From positions 9,924,545 to 9,988,544 of the forward strand of contig NC_088790.1 in the NCBI RefSeq assembly GCF_949628265.1: a DNA stretch of 64,000 nucleotides, written 5' to 3'. The position numbers and the translations under genes were made by a program. This document shows positions 11,727 to 24,247 of this stretch, piece by piece (the first letter of the stretch is position 1; each line of letters opens with the position of its first letter). The DNA comes from Cloeon dipterum (lineage: Eukaryota > Arthropoda > Insecta > Ephemeroptera > Baetidae). Below the pieces are notes generated by a model, which did no database searches, was not told where the DNA came from, and saw only the letters and a list, made by a program, of their open reading frames with translations.

Positions 11727-13933
11727 CTGCGAAAATTTTTCTCAAACTGGATTTGTTTTAATTTGAAACAGGAAAACCATTCAAAACTAGCCTACAGGAT
11801 AGTGAGATTGCATACAAAAAGTAACAAGGAAATTTTTCTCAAAAACTTAAAAGAATCGTTGAATGCGTGGAGAGATAAATATTAAAAATATTTTTTTTAT
11901 CAAAGTGGTGCCGATAAAAAATAGGATACAGGAAGAGCGATCAAAAAGAGCAAACAAAGTTCCCAACCAAACCCACTTCTTTCCTATGGAATATTTTTGC
12001 TTGAATCATTTCAGCAACTTGAAAAACAGGATATTTAATTAACTCCAAGAAATCCACGCAGATTTTTTTATAATATACATCTTCCAATTCAGAATTAGAT
12101 GCAGTGATTTAAATAAAGAAAATTTCCCGCCTTTTTAAAGTAGTTGTTTAGGGTTATTATGAAAAAAGAAGTAAAAATGAAGATTTAAAGTTCAAAATGG
12201 ATTGGTGTTTTAATATATTTTTAGTAACAACCCAGGTGGACCAGATGACCTTTTGTTTCAATATTCTTTGAGCAAAAAAGCTTCGTTGCTAGCTTTACTT
12301 AGAGTAACATGGTGGATTACCAGGAGAAAGAAAAACTATTTACTAATAAAGACGCAAAACATAATCCACTGTTGAAGCATACAAATATGCAGACAAGTTA
12401 TCAATCAAAATGGTTTCTGATGAAGTCTTGAGTTGTAATTGAAATGAATATATTTTTATTGTCTTATGTTTTAAAAGCTTAAAATAGTAATTAAAGCAAT
12501 TTGTACACGAACCTTTCTGGCGGAGTAGCTGTTGGCTATAAAAAAGAGGTAATGAAATAGATTATAGCAAAAGAATTTATACAATTCACGCTCTGCGGTG
12601 AGGTCAGATCCGATATAGGCGTTGTGTTATTTTGCAGGAATCAAAATGACTGGATTGACTCGTCAAATATCCGCCAGTGAACTAACCACAACATAAATTA
12701 GTTGATAAAGCCGATAAACAAAGATCCATTTTTCTTAAAAGGGGCATTTCAAATGGCTTAAAAGGGGAATAGAGATTTTTATATTTGAGATTGTTATAAT
12801 AAATTTTATCTTTAATGACTATACACCTCAAATATAGAATGATGGTATTTTATGGTAAAACTCTTATCTTTCTGTACGAACAGGCTGTGTCAAAAATTAA
12901 AATGACGAACTAGGATTTAGAATATAATATGCTCAAGGAAAAGATATTTATACTTTAAAAGCATACAAAATTAATAGAGAGCATCAGTCCAAAAAGCATA
13001 TTGTGTATATCATCTTATCTATATCTACTTGAATTTATTATTTGCTGAAAGAGATCTATAGTGGTGCAATTTTATACAATGCTTTAAACGAGTTTTTCTT
13101 CGGCTTGAGCCACGATATGATCAATTTGTCGCTGCTTTGAAAGAATTTCTTTACCTCAAGAAATTTTACGATTCTGGTGAATGCTTTGCATTTGAAACAT
13201 AGTTTTGATTTTCGTGTGTGCATTGCAATTGGTGGGGGGGGGGAAGTGTAACATATCTGATGTATGACCTCTCCAAAAGTCAATAAAGATGTATAATGAA
13301 TAATTAATCCATTGAACCAAGGAAAATCCATTCAACTTCTCCTTTGCGATCCGGCGATTTGTACCTTAAAGTTGATGATGATGTTTTTTTTAAATGCCTC
13401 GACAAGCAGCCTTGAAGGTCTCCAATGAATATTTTTGTACTTTTTTACTGAAGATCTGATCTTTTTAATATATGTTTCACTTACAGCGTTTTTAAGTAAC
13501 TAATAAAATAATTTATCCCTTTATCAATTTTTTATTTTTAAATCTTTGCATCGGACAGTCAGTTTGTCTTCATGACTCTGAAACGTTCATGAGATCTGTA
13601 AAATTACAGGTGTTTAAACGATGCCTTGTAAATGATGTCGTCGCAAGTTCTGGTATGGCAGGCAACCTGCTTGGAAGAACAGCACGGCGGCGCAGTATCC
13701 TCTTCGGTGTACGGCGCACGTCAGTTATTTAATTTTTCTCAATAATTAGAAAATAATCAGTAACAACTGAAATTTGTCGTTTAGTAATAAGAAAATAAAA
13801 CAATTATATTAATATGATAATTAAAGAACGTGTATTTAATTAAAAATACGATAACTACGATCTTTTCTAGCAAGGGTTGATAGCTTGGTTTTTAATGCGT
13901 CTTCTGGCCTCTTGAAGAACTTGGCAAAATCAA
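11727..13933. other. LITAF-3 5' region and LITAF-4 3' region
   Basis: Mostly AT-rich. It contains a 10-G run at 13234-13243 and a small GC-rich patch near 13665-13725 that could be a noncoding first exon or promoter for LITAF-3. No coding exon can be supported. Confidence 0.4.
13234..13243 (+). repeat. Poly-G tract (10 G)
   Basis: Uninterrupted run of ten G in otherwise AT-rich DNA. Confidence 0.9.
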
Positions 13934-15389
13934 TCACTTATTGTAGATTCCAACCATGGCTTGGCATCTCGGGCACTTGTGTTCGACCTTTTTGAACGAG
14001 TCAAGGAAGTACGGGATGCAACAACAAAGCCAGCAACTAAATCGTAATATATTAAAATAAATATCAACAAAACGAATAAAAATGTAAGAAAGCCATACGA
14101 ACCCAAACGCGGTGAGCACACCACAAGCTATGTGTGCCTTCGTATTCGCTTTTTTGTCAATCACAGTTGACACAGACTCTCTGCAGTTTGGACAAATGAC
14201 CTGCACAGGTTCTGGACCAACTTGAGGCCCGACGACAATCATCTGTACTGGAGCAGACTGATTCATAGGGACTGAAAATGAAAGTCATTACTCTAGACCT
14301 ATGTTATTGAGAGGGGACATAATAAAATTCTCTGAAAAGTTAAAACTTCTTGTAGTATATTAGTTCATTTTTTATTATCTGTGGGTGACATCAGTTGTTA
14401 AATATTCCTTAGAAAGAGAGATAAAATTCCTTACTTTTTTAGCTTCTTTTATTACATTTAAACTGAAAGCAAACACAACAGTATAGATGAGCTTGAGTTG
14501 GACGTCGTGAAGGAAAACGATAGCAAAAATGATCTCAGATACACCGCAACCTAAATCTTTTTCAAACGTCACATGAGTGTAAGCATTTGAATGGAAAAAA
14601 ATAATTTGGTATAGATAAATAAATAAAAACAGGTCTTTGGCCTCGATAAATAAATTATCTATACAAATTTAGATTAGTTAAGAAATCATTTGTAGAATTC
14701 TCTATGCAAATTGTATAGTTATTCTAAACCTCTGTTAAGTCGAGTATATTGGCGTACACCACACAAATTTATGTGACTCACTACAAACGTTTTGAATTTC
14801 TTAAACAGTCGTATAATTCAATGATAGAAATGATTTATGCTGCAAAATGAGTCAGATAACAAATTCGCTATAAAGCACAATATTGGGGGTAATATGCGAT
14901 TTAATTTCAGTTTAGTTTTTCTCATACCCATGGGAGTGGGTTGTTGTTGATGACCGGTGTGGCCAGCATTGAAACCTGGTGGTGCATACGACATAATACT
15001 GCCACTAATGCTGGAATAAACAGCACGAATCAAAATTCAGAAAAAGAGAGGACACAAGATAATAAAATAATTAATCAAAGCAAGAGCAGGCACAATCCAT
15101 TTTAATTAAAACAATTAATTATATATTTTAAACATTTTACAGAGTAAAACATCTTACAGAGTAAAATGTCTTACAATGAACGAAAATAATGGAAAATTGA
15201 AGTAAAATCGTGAGATTCCCTCGAACAAACCTCTTTGATGAGAATGAAGATGGCAGAAGCGAAAAAAGTCACAATTCGATTCGGCACTCGTGGAGACGTT
15301 TGGTGCGTAGGAGGCTTTGCAAGCTACAAAGTGACTGAACTGACTTACAAGTCAACTTGGCTTAGCACCGGCGGCTGATTCATTATCAT
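13934..15389 (-). CDS. LITAF-like protein 4 (divergent N-terminus, Cys-to-Phe in the core motif)
   Basis: Four coding exons: 15389-15349, 15010-14928, 14271-14103, 14036-13934; 131 aa. Exon 1 (MIMNQPPVLSQVD) has a strong GTAAGT donor in phase 2 and joins exon 2 in frame. An internal ATG at 14994 (MSYAPPGF) would give a 112-aa protein, so start choice is open. The later phases (1, then 2) match the other array members. The LITAF domain has CPNC, GCWLCCCIPYFLDS, then EHKCPRC and GIY. Where paralogs have PYC or PFC, this copy has PYF. It has no PPxY: the nearest is APPGF. A His/Gln-rich stretch (GHTGHQQQ) precedes the domain. It is the most upstream and most divergent gene of the array. Confidence 0.87.
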
Positions 15390-18300
15390 TCTGACGCGTG
15401 AGACATAAATTTTTCTGGTGTTGGTGCTGGCTGGATGCCACAGAAACTTAAAAGTTGGTGAAAGGCAATAAACGCTATATGTGGTGACGCTCATTGATGT
15501 CATTCTGATAACTTGGTTTTGATGGAAGAAGATAATGCACAGAATTACTAGGAAAGTGCAATAAATTTCTTACTTTATATATATTTGTAAGGTAATTTAT
15601 GAGCAGGCTGTCATCATAATGCACACATAGGCACCTTCCAAAAGGCGTGGTTGTGTGCACAAAAGTGCAAAAAAGAGATAAAACAAAACTCTGAAAGAAT
15701 ATAAAATTTTTACACAATTGTTTGCCTTGCAAACAGCACATTTAACATCATCCTGTCTTGGATTTCTCCTTGAAGAAATGGTCGATTTGGGAAAACTTAA
15801 AATAAATGAATTAAAAAAGAAATTTCAGGCTTCCGTGCCTTGCGAATTTTTTGTGGGAGTTGGATTGCGGGGGGGGGGGGGGGCGAATGGCGGAGTTTTA
15901 CGAAGTTTAAGATTGCCACCCCTTTAAACCTTATTTTGGCGCTTTAAAAACAAGATATTTGTATTTTTTGCACCTTTCAATGCACAACGAAGTTAAGTAT
16001 ATTTAACGCCTTTAAACTACTTAAGCGTACCATTAGTTGTGAAGACGAGTCAAACAGTATGCAGTATTTTTGTGATTGTATAAGAACTTAATTTTAATTG
16101 ATATACTATGTTTATTACGACGACCTCTGAACGAAAAAAACTGAAAAAAAACATTTTTCACCCAATCTCAGCTTCTTAAGTATCAGATTTACAAAAACTG
16201 CACACCGTTTGACTCGTCATAGCGTCACCTAGATTGCTGAAGCAGTCTAAAGGTGTCAAATCTTTCAAAATAGGAAAACGCATTTTTCGCACGTTAAAAG
16301 CAAACGACGCGACTAATTAAATGTTTTAACACTCAAAATTGTCCCCTTTCTCTCACCCCTAGAATGCAAGGCTTTTATACCTCTACCTCGCGAGAAACTA
16401 TAGGGTCGACTTGAGAAAAACAATGTGCTGGGAGTCCATGATAGTTTTATTTATACACAACAACAAATGTTCACATCTCGATCGTCACACATACAAAACA
16501 AATTTTCACTCACAACCAACCCCCAACATATAATGTGTATGACTCAACAGAATGCCAAACAGTCCAAAACGAATTGCGTCGATTTTTTTTTACGAATTCT
16601 GTTTGAACCAACCGACGCTCGCGTTCCTCACACAGTTCAATTCGCACGTCAGCAGAACCGATTTTTGGATAATAGCTTGTTTTCTTGCTCAAGTGTGCAC
16701 CTTCCAAGACAAAAGGCGCTGCGAAAGAATTGATCATGGACACGTAACACCCATTAATGCGCAGAGATCAGAGCAAATAATCATTTCCATTCGCTCCTCG
16801 ATCGCAGATCAAGTTCGGCCATCCGTAGAAAATACCATTTTTAGTGAGATAGATAGAGTGAGAGAGAGCGAGAGAACAAACTTCGGGTCGGATTCGCATT
16901 TCCTTGAGCCGTGTTAGAGAGGATACAACATGTAAAAGCACCTTTGAAAGAAACTCAACTCTCAGACAAGTTTGTTGGCAAATGGGAATTTTCAAAGGTA
17001 TTTAGTGCTAATAATATGCATTAGTTCATTTTCTCAAGCAATGAGATGGTTTTCATCCTTGGCATCGATTACAAAATATTTTCTGTGTCCGTGACAATTT
17101 TTTTGTGCCAATTAAAAAGATTTTGTTCAACCTTTAATATATTATACCCGCATTAATGGCAATACAGAGCGCACACCTGTATTTAGTTACTTTCAACATT
17201 ATTTTCACAAAGGGGTCAATTGAGTATTAGTGAAGACATTTTTGTCGCTTACTTGAATAATAAACCGCGAGAGATAATACTGTCAACCTTGACAATTTGA
17301 TGCGCATGAATTGAGCACAAATTTAGAAGAGGATAATAGTAAACACACTTTTCGTTTTGCGTCGCATAATTTTCATCATTAACTATTGTTGTATTTAACA
17401 CCACACATAATTTTATAATTCTCGTAGTATTGTACTTGTATTTTTGTGCATTTTTCATATTACATCTTTGCCACGTATGCTTATTCACAAGAAAGATCAC
17501 TGCGTTGATGTTTTCAGTGTCGTCATTTTAAATCCCATGCACTATATTTTTTACTTTGACTTTTAGGCCATATCTGTGTTTGAAGTTTAGTTTTAATATG
17601 ACCTCTACTGATTCAATGTCTCCATTTACACTGGCCACCACAATTGAAATGATCACAACAAAGCTCAGCACAAAAAAGATGCCTCTAGAACGATAATATA
17701 ATGTGTATACAATATACGCTTTAGGAATAAACTCAGAAAAATGAATGTCTCTCCTAATGTACATGTAAAGATAAAGTCTTTTGTGGATCAATAAAATCAA
17801 ATACAGATCACAAGAGCGTGGAAATAAAATTTAGGCTTAAATGCATCGATGAATCACAAGGAAAGCTGAATTATTCATAAACTATTAATGACGTGTATCA
17901 GGCCATGCACATTTCCATGATAGTATAATGGACTACGTTATACATGATTCATTTTTTCTCTCAATATTTTCGCATAATCATATTATGTATCATGACACAG
18001 CACATTTATTTCTTCTTTTCCCCTCTGCGCAAACTTTTGAATACTTTAAGCTGCAGTAATTTTTCTCTTACTTCCTGTCGTCGGCCAAAGATTTCTCTGT
18101 ATCACACAATCGCGGAACTAAGAAGTCATAGTCCTTTCTTTATATTTAAAATGTGGCATCAACAATGAACGTGTTTCAGTGTTTCCCCTTAGCAGCAGCA
18201 AAATCTCACAATTTCTTGGACCTAAACCTCGTTTTCCGTATTACACTCAGGACTCTTTTTAAATATTCATGTAACATTTGGTGAAGAGGTGAATTCTTGT

Positions 18301-18874
18301 CTTTACGCAACTAAAATCCTCATTTCAGCCAAAATCAGACGCAGTTGGGGCTCACAACAAACCCGGCCACACTGACAGTGTGCAGAAATCTTAATTTTTC
18401 CAGTCTAGTCTTAAAAGATTTTCGCGAAGATTCTAGATTTTGTTCAAAGAATAATTGAATAGTAAAGAGTAAAGAAAGATTTTGTATCTGTTTCGTGTAG
18501 AACTAGTGGATTGAAAAATCTGGGAAGCTAACTTACTCCAGAAAAATACCGGCTTTTCTGCAGTAACGAGGGCATCAATTCCAACTATGTCTTGAAGCCA
18601 AAGAAACAAATTGCGAATCAAGTGAACAAAGGAATCGCTGCTTTAGCACACGGAATACTGAATAATTTCAATTATGTACATCATATCACCAACATGACGC
18701 ATTCTTAAAGCTACTACTGTAGAGTTTGGAACAAAAGCCAACTAGCTGACCAAAGCTGCACCTCAGCCAGCCATCGATGGTCGGCCGAGGCGGCTCTTGT
18801 TAGTATTGACTCGCAGTGGCCACCAGCCAACCAGCCGATTGCGCCGAGCACCGCAGGTGGCACCAAGCACAAGC
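15390..18874. other. Intergenic, LITAF-4 5' region to SHOC2 3' end
   Basis: No supported gene. Contents: a 15-G tract (15869-15883), a GC-richer patch at 16560-16920 with a GAGA-rich run at about 16850-16875, a 15-bp palindrome CACACTGACAGTGTG at 18368-18382, and the SHOC2 3' UTR just below 18875. ORFs here lack splice support or family similarity. Confidence 0.5.
15869..15883 (+). repeat. Poly-G tract (15 G)
   Basis: Uninterrupted run of fifteen G, probably a length-variable homopolymer. Confidence 0.9.
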
Positions 18875-21800
18875 TTACATCGAACGATATGGTCCCTGCA
18901 TCTTCAGAAACTGTAACAATTATCAACAGATATGTTGAAACTCAAGTGAAATTTGAATAATTACATCAACATAACCAAATAATTATTATTTATCGCCCAA
19001 CGCCTACGAATTCTATTAATTGATTTTAAAACAGATTTAGTAGGACTGTCAAAGACAATAGCATGTTTTATTTCAAAACTCTTTCAAGTCATCAACATTA
19101 AAGGTATATTTTAAGGGCGTGGGCAGCTTTCCTCGACATTTATTATAAGGCTGCTATCAACTGAAATGTTAATTTTACAATGAAAAATGTAAGACTAAAA
19201 TGCACAGCAGCAGCAAAAATCTTCTAATGAAACAGAGGCGCAATCAGTTGATATTTTCAGACACAATTTTCATTAAAAGCCAGAGTGCAAATCTAACAGT
19301 AGCAAGTATAAAATTTTCAGACCTGTATAACAAGTGAGGGGCCGCCAGCCACAATCTCAGTCGGAATTTGAGTGAGAGGGCAATTCTCGATGCTCATGAT
19401 CTGCAGGTTTGTGCACAAAGCCAGCTCAAAAGGCAGGTTGTGCAGGTTGGGGTTGTCGTTTATGTAGAGAGACTCAAGGTTTTCCAGTGTGCCAATCTCT
19501 TCTGGCAGGAAAGCCAGGCAGTTCTCGCCCACACTGAGGTAAGTCAGATTTGTCAGGTGACTGCAAATGAAAGGCTTATTAAATCCCAATCATATTTTTT
19601 AAATTTTAATGGATAAAAAGTAAATCAAGATGAGCTCATCAAAATTAAACCTATATTGATATAATTTACGTTTGTTATTCAAAGTTAGTAAAATGGAAGA
19701 ATATAATAGTTTTCATAAAATGTATATTTTTTCAATTCAAGAAGCAATGGGATTCTCCACGTATTAAATGATTTTCAGAGAAGAGAATATTGAGCATTAA
19801 TTACTAAACTAGATTGAGGAATCAAATTTAAATATAAAATTTAAACAATCCCGTGAAAGCATTACAATGATTATCATCCACACTTAAAATTTCAATAGAC
19901 GGGTAACGCTTTTGTTGAACCTGACAAGTAAATTTCAGAATCTTCCTAAAAGTAGCTCAATTTACCCAATGGCACGTGGAAGGCTTTGCAGTTGATTTGA
20001 TTGAACCACTAGTTTTTGCAGATCGCGCAAGAAACCAATCTCGTTAGGCAGGGTTTCCAGTTTGTTCTCCTCCAAGTCCAAAACCCGCAACTTCCGCAGA
20101 TTACCAATGCTTGAAGGAATGCGCTGGAAGTGAACAATTTAGCATCAGGTTGAAAAATTAAAGAATTTTATCTCACCTTCAGCAAGTTGTTTGATAAAAT
20201 GAGGACTTCTAAGCTCTGAAGACATTGTATATCGTCAGGGATCTTACTTAACTGATTAGTACCTAAATTGAGCTCAACCATGCTTAACCACGTGCCAATG
20301 TCTGCAAAAATAATGAGAAATCATTTTAGCTATCTGAATTCAATTTGGTTTATTCCTCCAAAGTCATTAATAACAATAATATAAATTTTTAAATCATGCA
20401 AGTAACATTAAGGAGAAAAAGTAAAGTTAACGAGCAACCGGCGGGAACTCATAAAATCGTTTAATTTGAGAATCTAAGAGGTTTTTACCTAATGGCAAAG
20501 CGGTCAACTGATTCTCTTTCATGTTCAGTTTGGCTAGATTTTTTGCTCTTGAAAAAATAGCATATGGGATCTTGTCTATAGTGTTGTGCTCAAGGTTGAT
20601 AGAATGCACGTTGATGAACTGAGCCGGCCCGCCTGCCGGGTAGGAGTTGAACGAGTTCCTCGAGAGGGTGATGCTGGTCAGGTTGTTCAGGCTGGACAGC
20701 AGGCCCTCTGGCAGGTGGGAAATGGCGTTGCCCTCCACATTGAACTCGTCCATCATGGTGCAGTTGCTCAGTGACTTAGGAATTGCGGTGAGACGGTTGT
20801 ACCTTAAATGTTACCACCACTCAATGTTAGATTTTTTCGTGAAATATTGGAAAACTTGGTTTCTACCGGCAAAAGTGTATAATGGCAAAATGCGTAATAT
20901 TTTTAGTATTTTTAACAGAGTTTGCGCAATAATCTATCTGGGTTTTTTCACAGCAGACTTTTTCCAGAAATAAAACCAGCAAGTAGTAATGTCTCGTTTT
21001 TTTCCAATCAACAAAGTATTTTATGGGTAATTATTTCCAAAATCCAAAACTATCTATCGAAATCACCACAGTTAAGTTTGTAGTGTAACGAATCTTTACA
21101 AGTTATTGCGCTTGAGATCACTAGATTTTTTTCTAATTCCAGACATGAAAATTATTCGTTCTGTTAGAGAAAACTTTTCTTTAAATTGGAAACTACAAGC
21201 TGAAAGTTAATAACGTCTCAAACACAGCAGAATAGGACAACAATTATTTAAAAAAAAGAATAACATTTGAAACTTTTTGCTCATTATCTGCGCTTTTTAT
21301 AATAGCACTTTGGATTCCTAAACAGAACAATTACCACTCTGATTCTATTTTTACTGAGAATTGACTTTCAATCTGTTATCTGTTAAATGTTGAATGACAT
21401 ACCTTAAACCAAGTCTGGTAAGGGCTTTGAGGTTTCCGATCGAGTCAGGAATGTCGAGCAATTCGTTGTGTTGGAGATCAAGTGTCAGCAATTGGACGCA
21501 GTTGCCGATCTCAGTGGGCAAATGCTCCAGATGGTTGTGTGACACATCAAAAGTCACAAGGTTCACCAATCGCCCGATGCCAGCTGGCAATTCTTTGATT
21601 TTATTCTCACGGAGACTGAGCATCGTCAAATGCTACGGACACAAAGCAAATTAGACAGGTCAACATTGGAATTTCTCAATTTTATTACCTTTAAATTCCG
21701 AATTTCATCACCAACAAATTTGACTCTATTGAAGCGTAGGAATAGAGTAGTCAGGGATGTCAGACTGTAGACGACATCAGGAATCTACAACATTGTAACG

Positions 21801-24206
21801 TGAATTTTGATTCAATGACATAATTATATTCCCTGCACCTACCTCACTTAGTTTGTTGTGTCTGAGATCAAGCACACGGAGAAACTTAAGATTAACCAGA
21901 GTTTCGGGCAGGGAGGTGAGAGAGTTTTCACTCAAGGCCAGCGTTTGCAGGTTTACCAGACAGCCGATTTCCAAAGGCAGTGTCGACAGTTTGTTTCCAT
22001 ACAGGTAGAACTCGGTCAGGTGAGTGAGATCGCGGACGCTGTTCGGAAGATGAGTTATCTAAAAATGAAAAGGCGCTTGAGATTTTTTCTAAAGATTTGG
22101 GCTCAAAGAACATACACTTGACTTGCTCAAATCAAGTCTCCTAGAGCCCTCTTCTCGGCACTTGATAAACTCCTTGGCCACATCCTTGAAGGAACAAAAG
22201 GTTATTAAAGAAATCATATATGAATTACCACTTGTGTACCAAATCAGCCTGGATGGGTTTGTTTTTCTTTACAGTTGGCTTTGGTTTGTTTGACTCAGGG
22301 TGTTTCACAGTCACAACTTTTGGTCGCGTGCCTTCGGAAGTGCCACCCAAAGAAGCAGAGGAGAGCTTTTTTTCCTAAAAACAAAAAAGATCAGGCTTTA
22401 TTAAAAAAATCTTATACCATTTGCGATTTTCAATATTTAGGGAAATGTGGTTGAATTTGGTCAAACAAAGTGTACTGATTTTGTCAGTGACTTGAAAAAC
22501 ATTCAAATAATATTCCTGCTTTGATAAAGATATGACGGTTAGCGCTGAGAATTTCCTAAGTTTTGTTAAAACATGGCGACAAACGACATACCAATGCAGC
22601 GCCCATGTCATCAACCGACTGATCCATTCACAAGTTTGCAAGGAACTAAGCTAAAAGCAAGGTGTGCTCGATATTCTGGGTATGGTTTCTTTGAAAAAGT
22701 TATTCTCTTATTTCCTTTTTTGGAATTTCCTTTTCCTTTAATTTCATAAAATTCTACACGTCTGATGTAAAAATATCACTTTTAAATTCGGAATTTATTT
22801 GCAGCGTAAACATTAACTTAATAATTTCAAGAACTTGAATACTAGCTCAATTTTTGGAGACCGAAAACAATTTTTTTATAATTCTAGCTTACACACGATT
22901 TTATATTTTTACAGACATTTATTTAATTTGAACCGTTTTATGTTTGTAATATTAGGTAACAAAATTGAAGAGCAACAAACAAAACAAGATAAACACTATG
23001 AAATGAATAAGAAAAGATACAAGCTTTTTGCGAAGCTTTTACATAAAAAATCGCCAAAATTTTTAATATGTAAATCGATCATCTCGTCTCGTCAAGGAGA
23101 AAATGCAATTATTGTACAAAAATTGCCCATTTTTCCAAAATTAACCTGATAATTCTCATAAGACCTCTTACTAAGGTTTGGCTCTGAGCTCACTTATTGT
23201 GCTGAAAAGAAAATTTTCATCAGTCATATTCCTCTAATATCATAAAAGTCTACACGTCTGATGTAAAAAATTACTTTTAAATTCGGAAGGTATTGTTGCA
23301 CGCATATTTTGCGTTTAATAAACCATTAATAATAAATTCGGAAGGTATGCGGGGTTTCATTGTCCCCACTTAAAAGGTATTCAGGGTTTCACGGAACCAG
23401 CAAGATAGGAAAATGAATGTTTCATTTCATTTTTCAGTAATTTACCAACCGGAATCAGCTGGAAAATGACAGTTTTGCTGCGGATCTCCCTGCATTAATT
23501 ATTCGAATTAATTTTCAGTTTTAGGAGTACAATTTTGGACAAATTTATCTTTGCATCTGGAGTTTAATTTTCCTTTTAATGTAACAAGGAATTGTTAATT
23601 TGTAGAATGAAAAAGGTATCTAAAAATTGCTACCAGTCTAGTAATAATGACTTCCATATAAAGTGGTTTTATTGAAAGAGAAAGAGGGCTGCGTGTATTC
23701 ATCCTCCTTTTGATCCTAGCATGTAGGTATTTCTACACTTCTATTAATTCGTTTGCGCCGGGTTAAATTTAAAGAATTTCTATCAAAGATAATAGCAACG
23801 AAAAAATTGCAAAGAGGAAACAATCATTCATGGGGCACAAAAATATTCAGGACCAACTCACCTTAAGGTGGTCTTTGTTGACCACAGGCGACGAGCTCTG
23901 CTGGAGCTCAGCCACGACGGCCGCCTCAGGCATTTCGAAACTGGGGAGAAGGACCCCGGGGGCTGGGCCTGGAGGCTCGGTGTTGTCCGGCGAGCCTGAG
24001 CTGGGACTGCCCCTCTGAGGGTGGGCCGAGGAGCCCCCTATGTCGCTGTTGGGGCCCAGTGCAAGGTTGTTGAACGAGGCAAAGGTGAGCGAGTTGGTGG
24101 TGGTGGTTGCCGCCGCCGCCGGGTCGCCGCCCTTGTAGTCTGCGAGTCGTTCTGCGGCCGCCGTGCTGCTCTCGGTGCTATGCGACTTGGTCACCACCCT
24201 TTTCAT
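18875..24206 (-). CDS. Sur-8: SHOC2 / Sur-8 leucine-rich-repeat scaffold of Ras-MAPK signalling
   Basis: Eleven coding exons on the minus strand: 24206-23862, 22374-22240, 22184-22116, 22058-21843, 21784-21689, 21632-21403, 20802-20489, 20301-20177, 20123-19966, 19560-19323, 18910-18875. All phases agree, giving 653 aa. The ATG at 24206 is the first in-frame Met; the frame has a stop upstream if the noncoding exon ends at 26377. Residues 1 to about 165 are low-complexity (Ala/Ser/Thr/Gly/Pro-rich, then Lys-rich). The rest is a continuous LRR solenoid closely matching vertebrate SHOC2, e.g. [47 protein letters not shown], and C-terminal [11 protein letters not shown]. Known role: with MRAS and PP1C it dephosphorylates the inhibitory RAF site. 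The protein is about 70 aa longer than human SHOC2, all N-terminal. No clear RVxF PP1-binding motif was seen there. Confidence 0.96.
22741..22795. repeat. Direct repeat, copy A
   Basis: Contains TCTACACGTCTGATGTAAAAA and ACTTTTAAATTCGGAA; recurs at 23236-23288 in the same orientation with few changes. Confidence 0.75.
22792..22917 (+). repeat. Inverted repeat arm, downstream intron of SHOC2 exon 2
   Basis: Matches the reverse complement of about 25155-25285 at roughly 80% identity over about 125 bp by eye. Shared blocks are TTATTTGCAGCGTAAACATT, CTAGCTCAATTTTTGGAGA and TTCTAGCTT. Weaker similarity continues to about 23000 after a gap. Confidence 0.75.
23236..23288. repeat. Direct repeat, copy B
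   Basis: Second copy of 22741-22795. The 3' part, AAATTCGGAAGGTAT, appears once more at about 23334-23348. Confidence 0.7.
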
Positions 24207-24247
24207 GGTACGGCTCCATAGGGTGCCCAACGAGCTAGCTGTCCTAG
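24207..24247 (-). promoter_or_regulatory. SHOC2 5' UTR end with overlapping upstream ATG
   Basis: Acceptor TTTTCCGCAG precedes 24247. An ATG 13 nt before the SHOC2 start lies in another frame and opens a 13-codon uORF that overlaps the start codon and ends at TAG. Confidence 0.5.

Larger units (their letters stand above)
22375..23861 (-). other. SHOC2 intron after the first coding exon
   Basis: Donor GTGAGT at 23861. It contains repeat-derived DNA: a 53-bp direct repeat (22741 and 23236 regions) and a sequence at 22792-22917 that recurs inverted in the preceding intron. Confidence 0.75.

Noticed and set aside
12513-12535. 23-nt candidate exon upstream of LITAF-3
   Set aside because: Acceptor and donor are present and it joins in frame, but it is too short and adds no known motif. 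Not included without transcript data.
18433-18621. Minus-strand 62-codon ORF with a phrase (QDIVGI) like the LITAF ending QAMVGI
   Set aside because: The zinc ligands and CCC motif are absent and the spacing is off by one residue. A decayed fifth LITAF copy is possible but not supportable.
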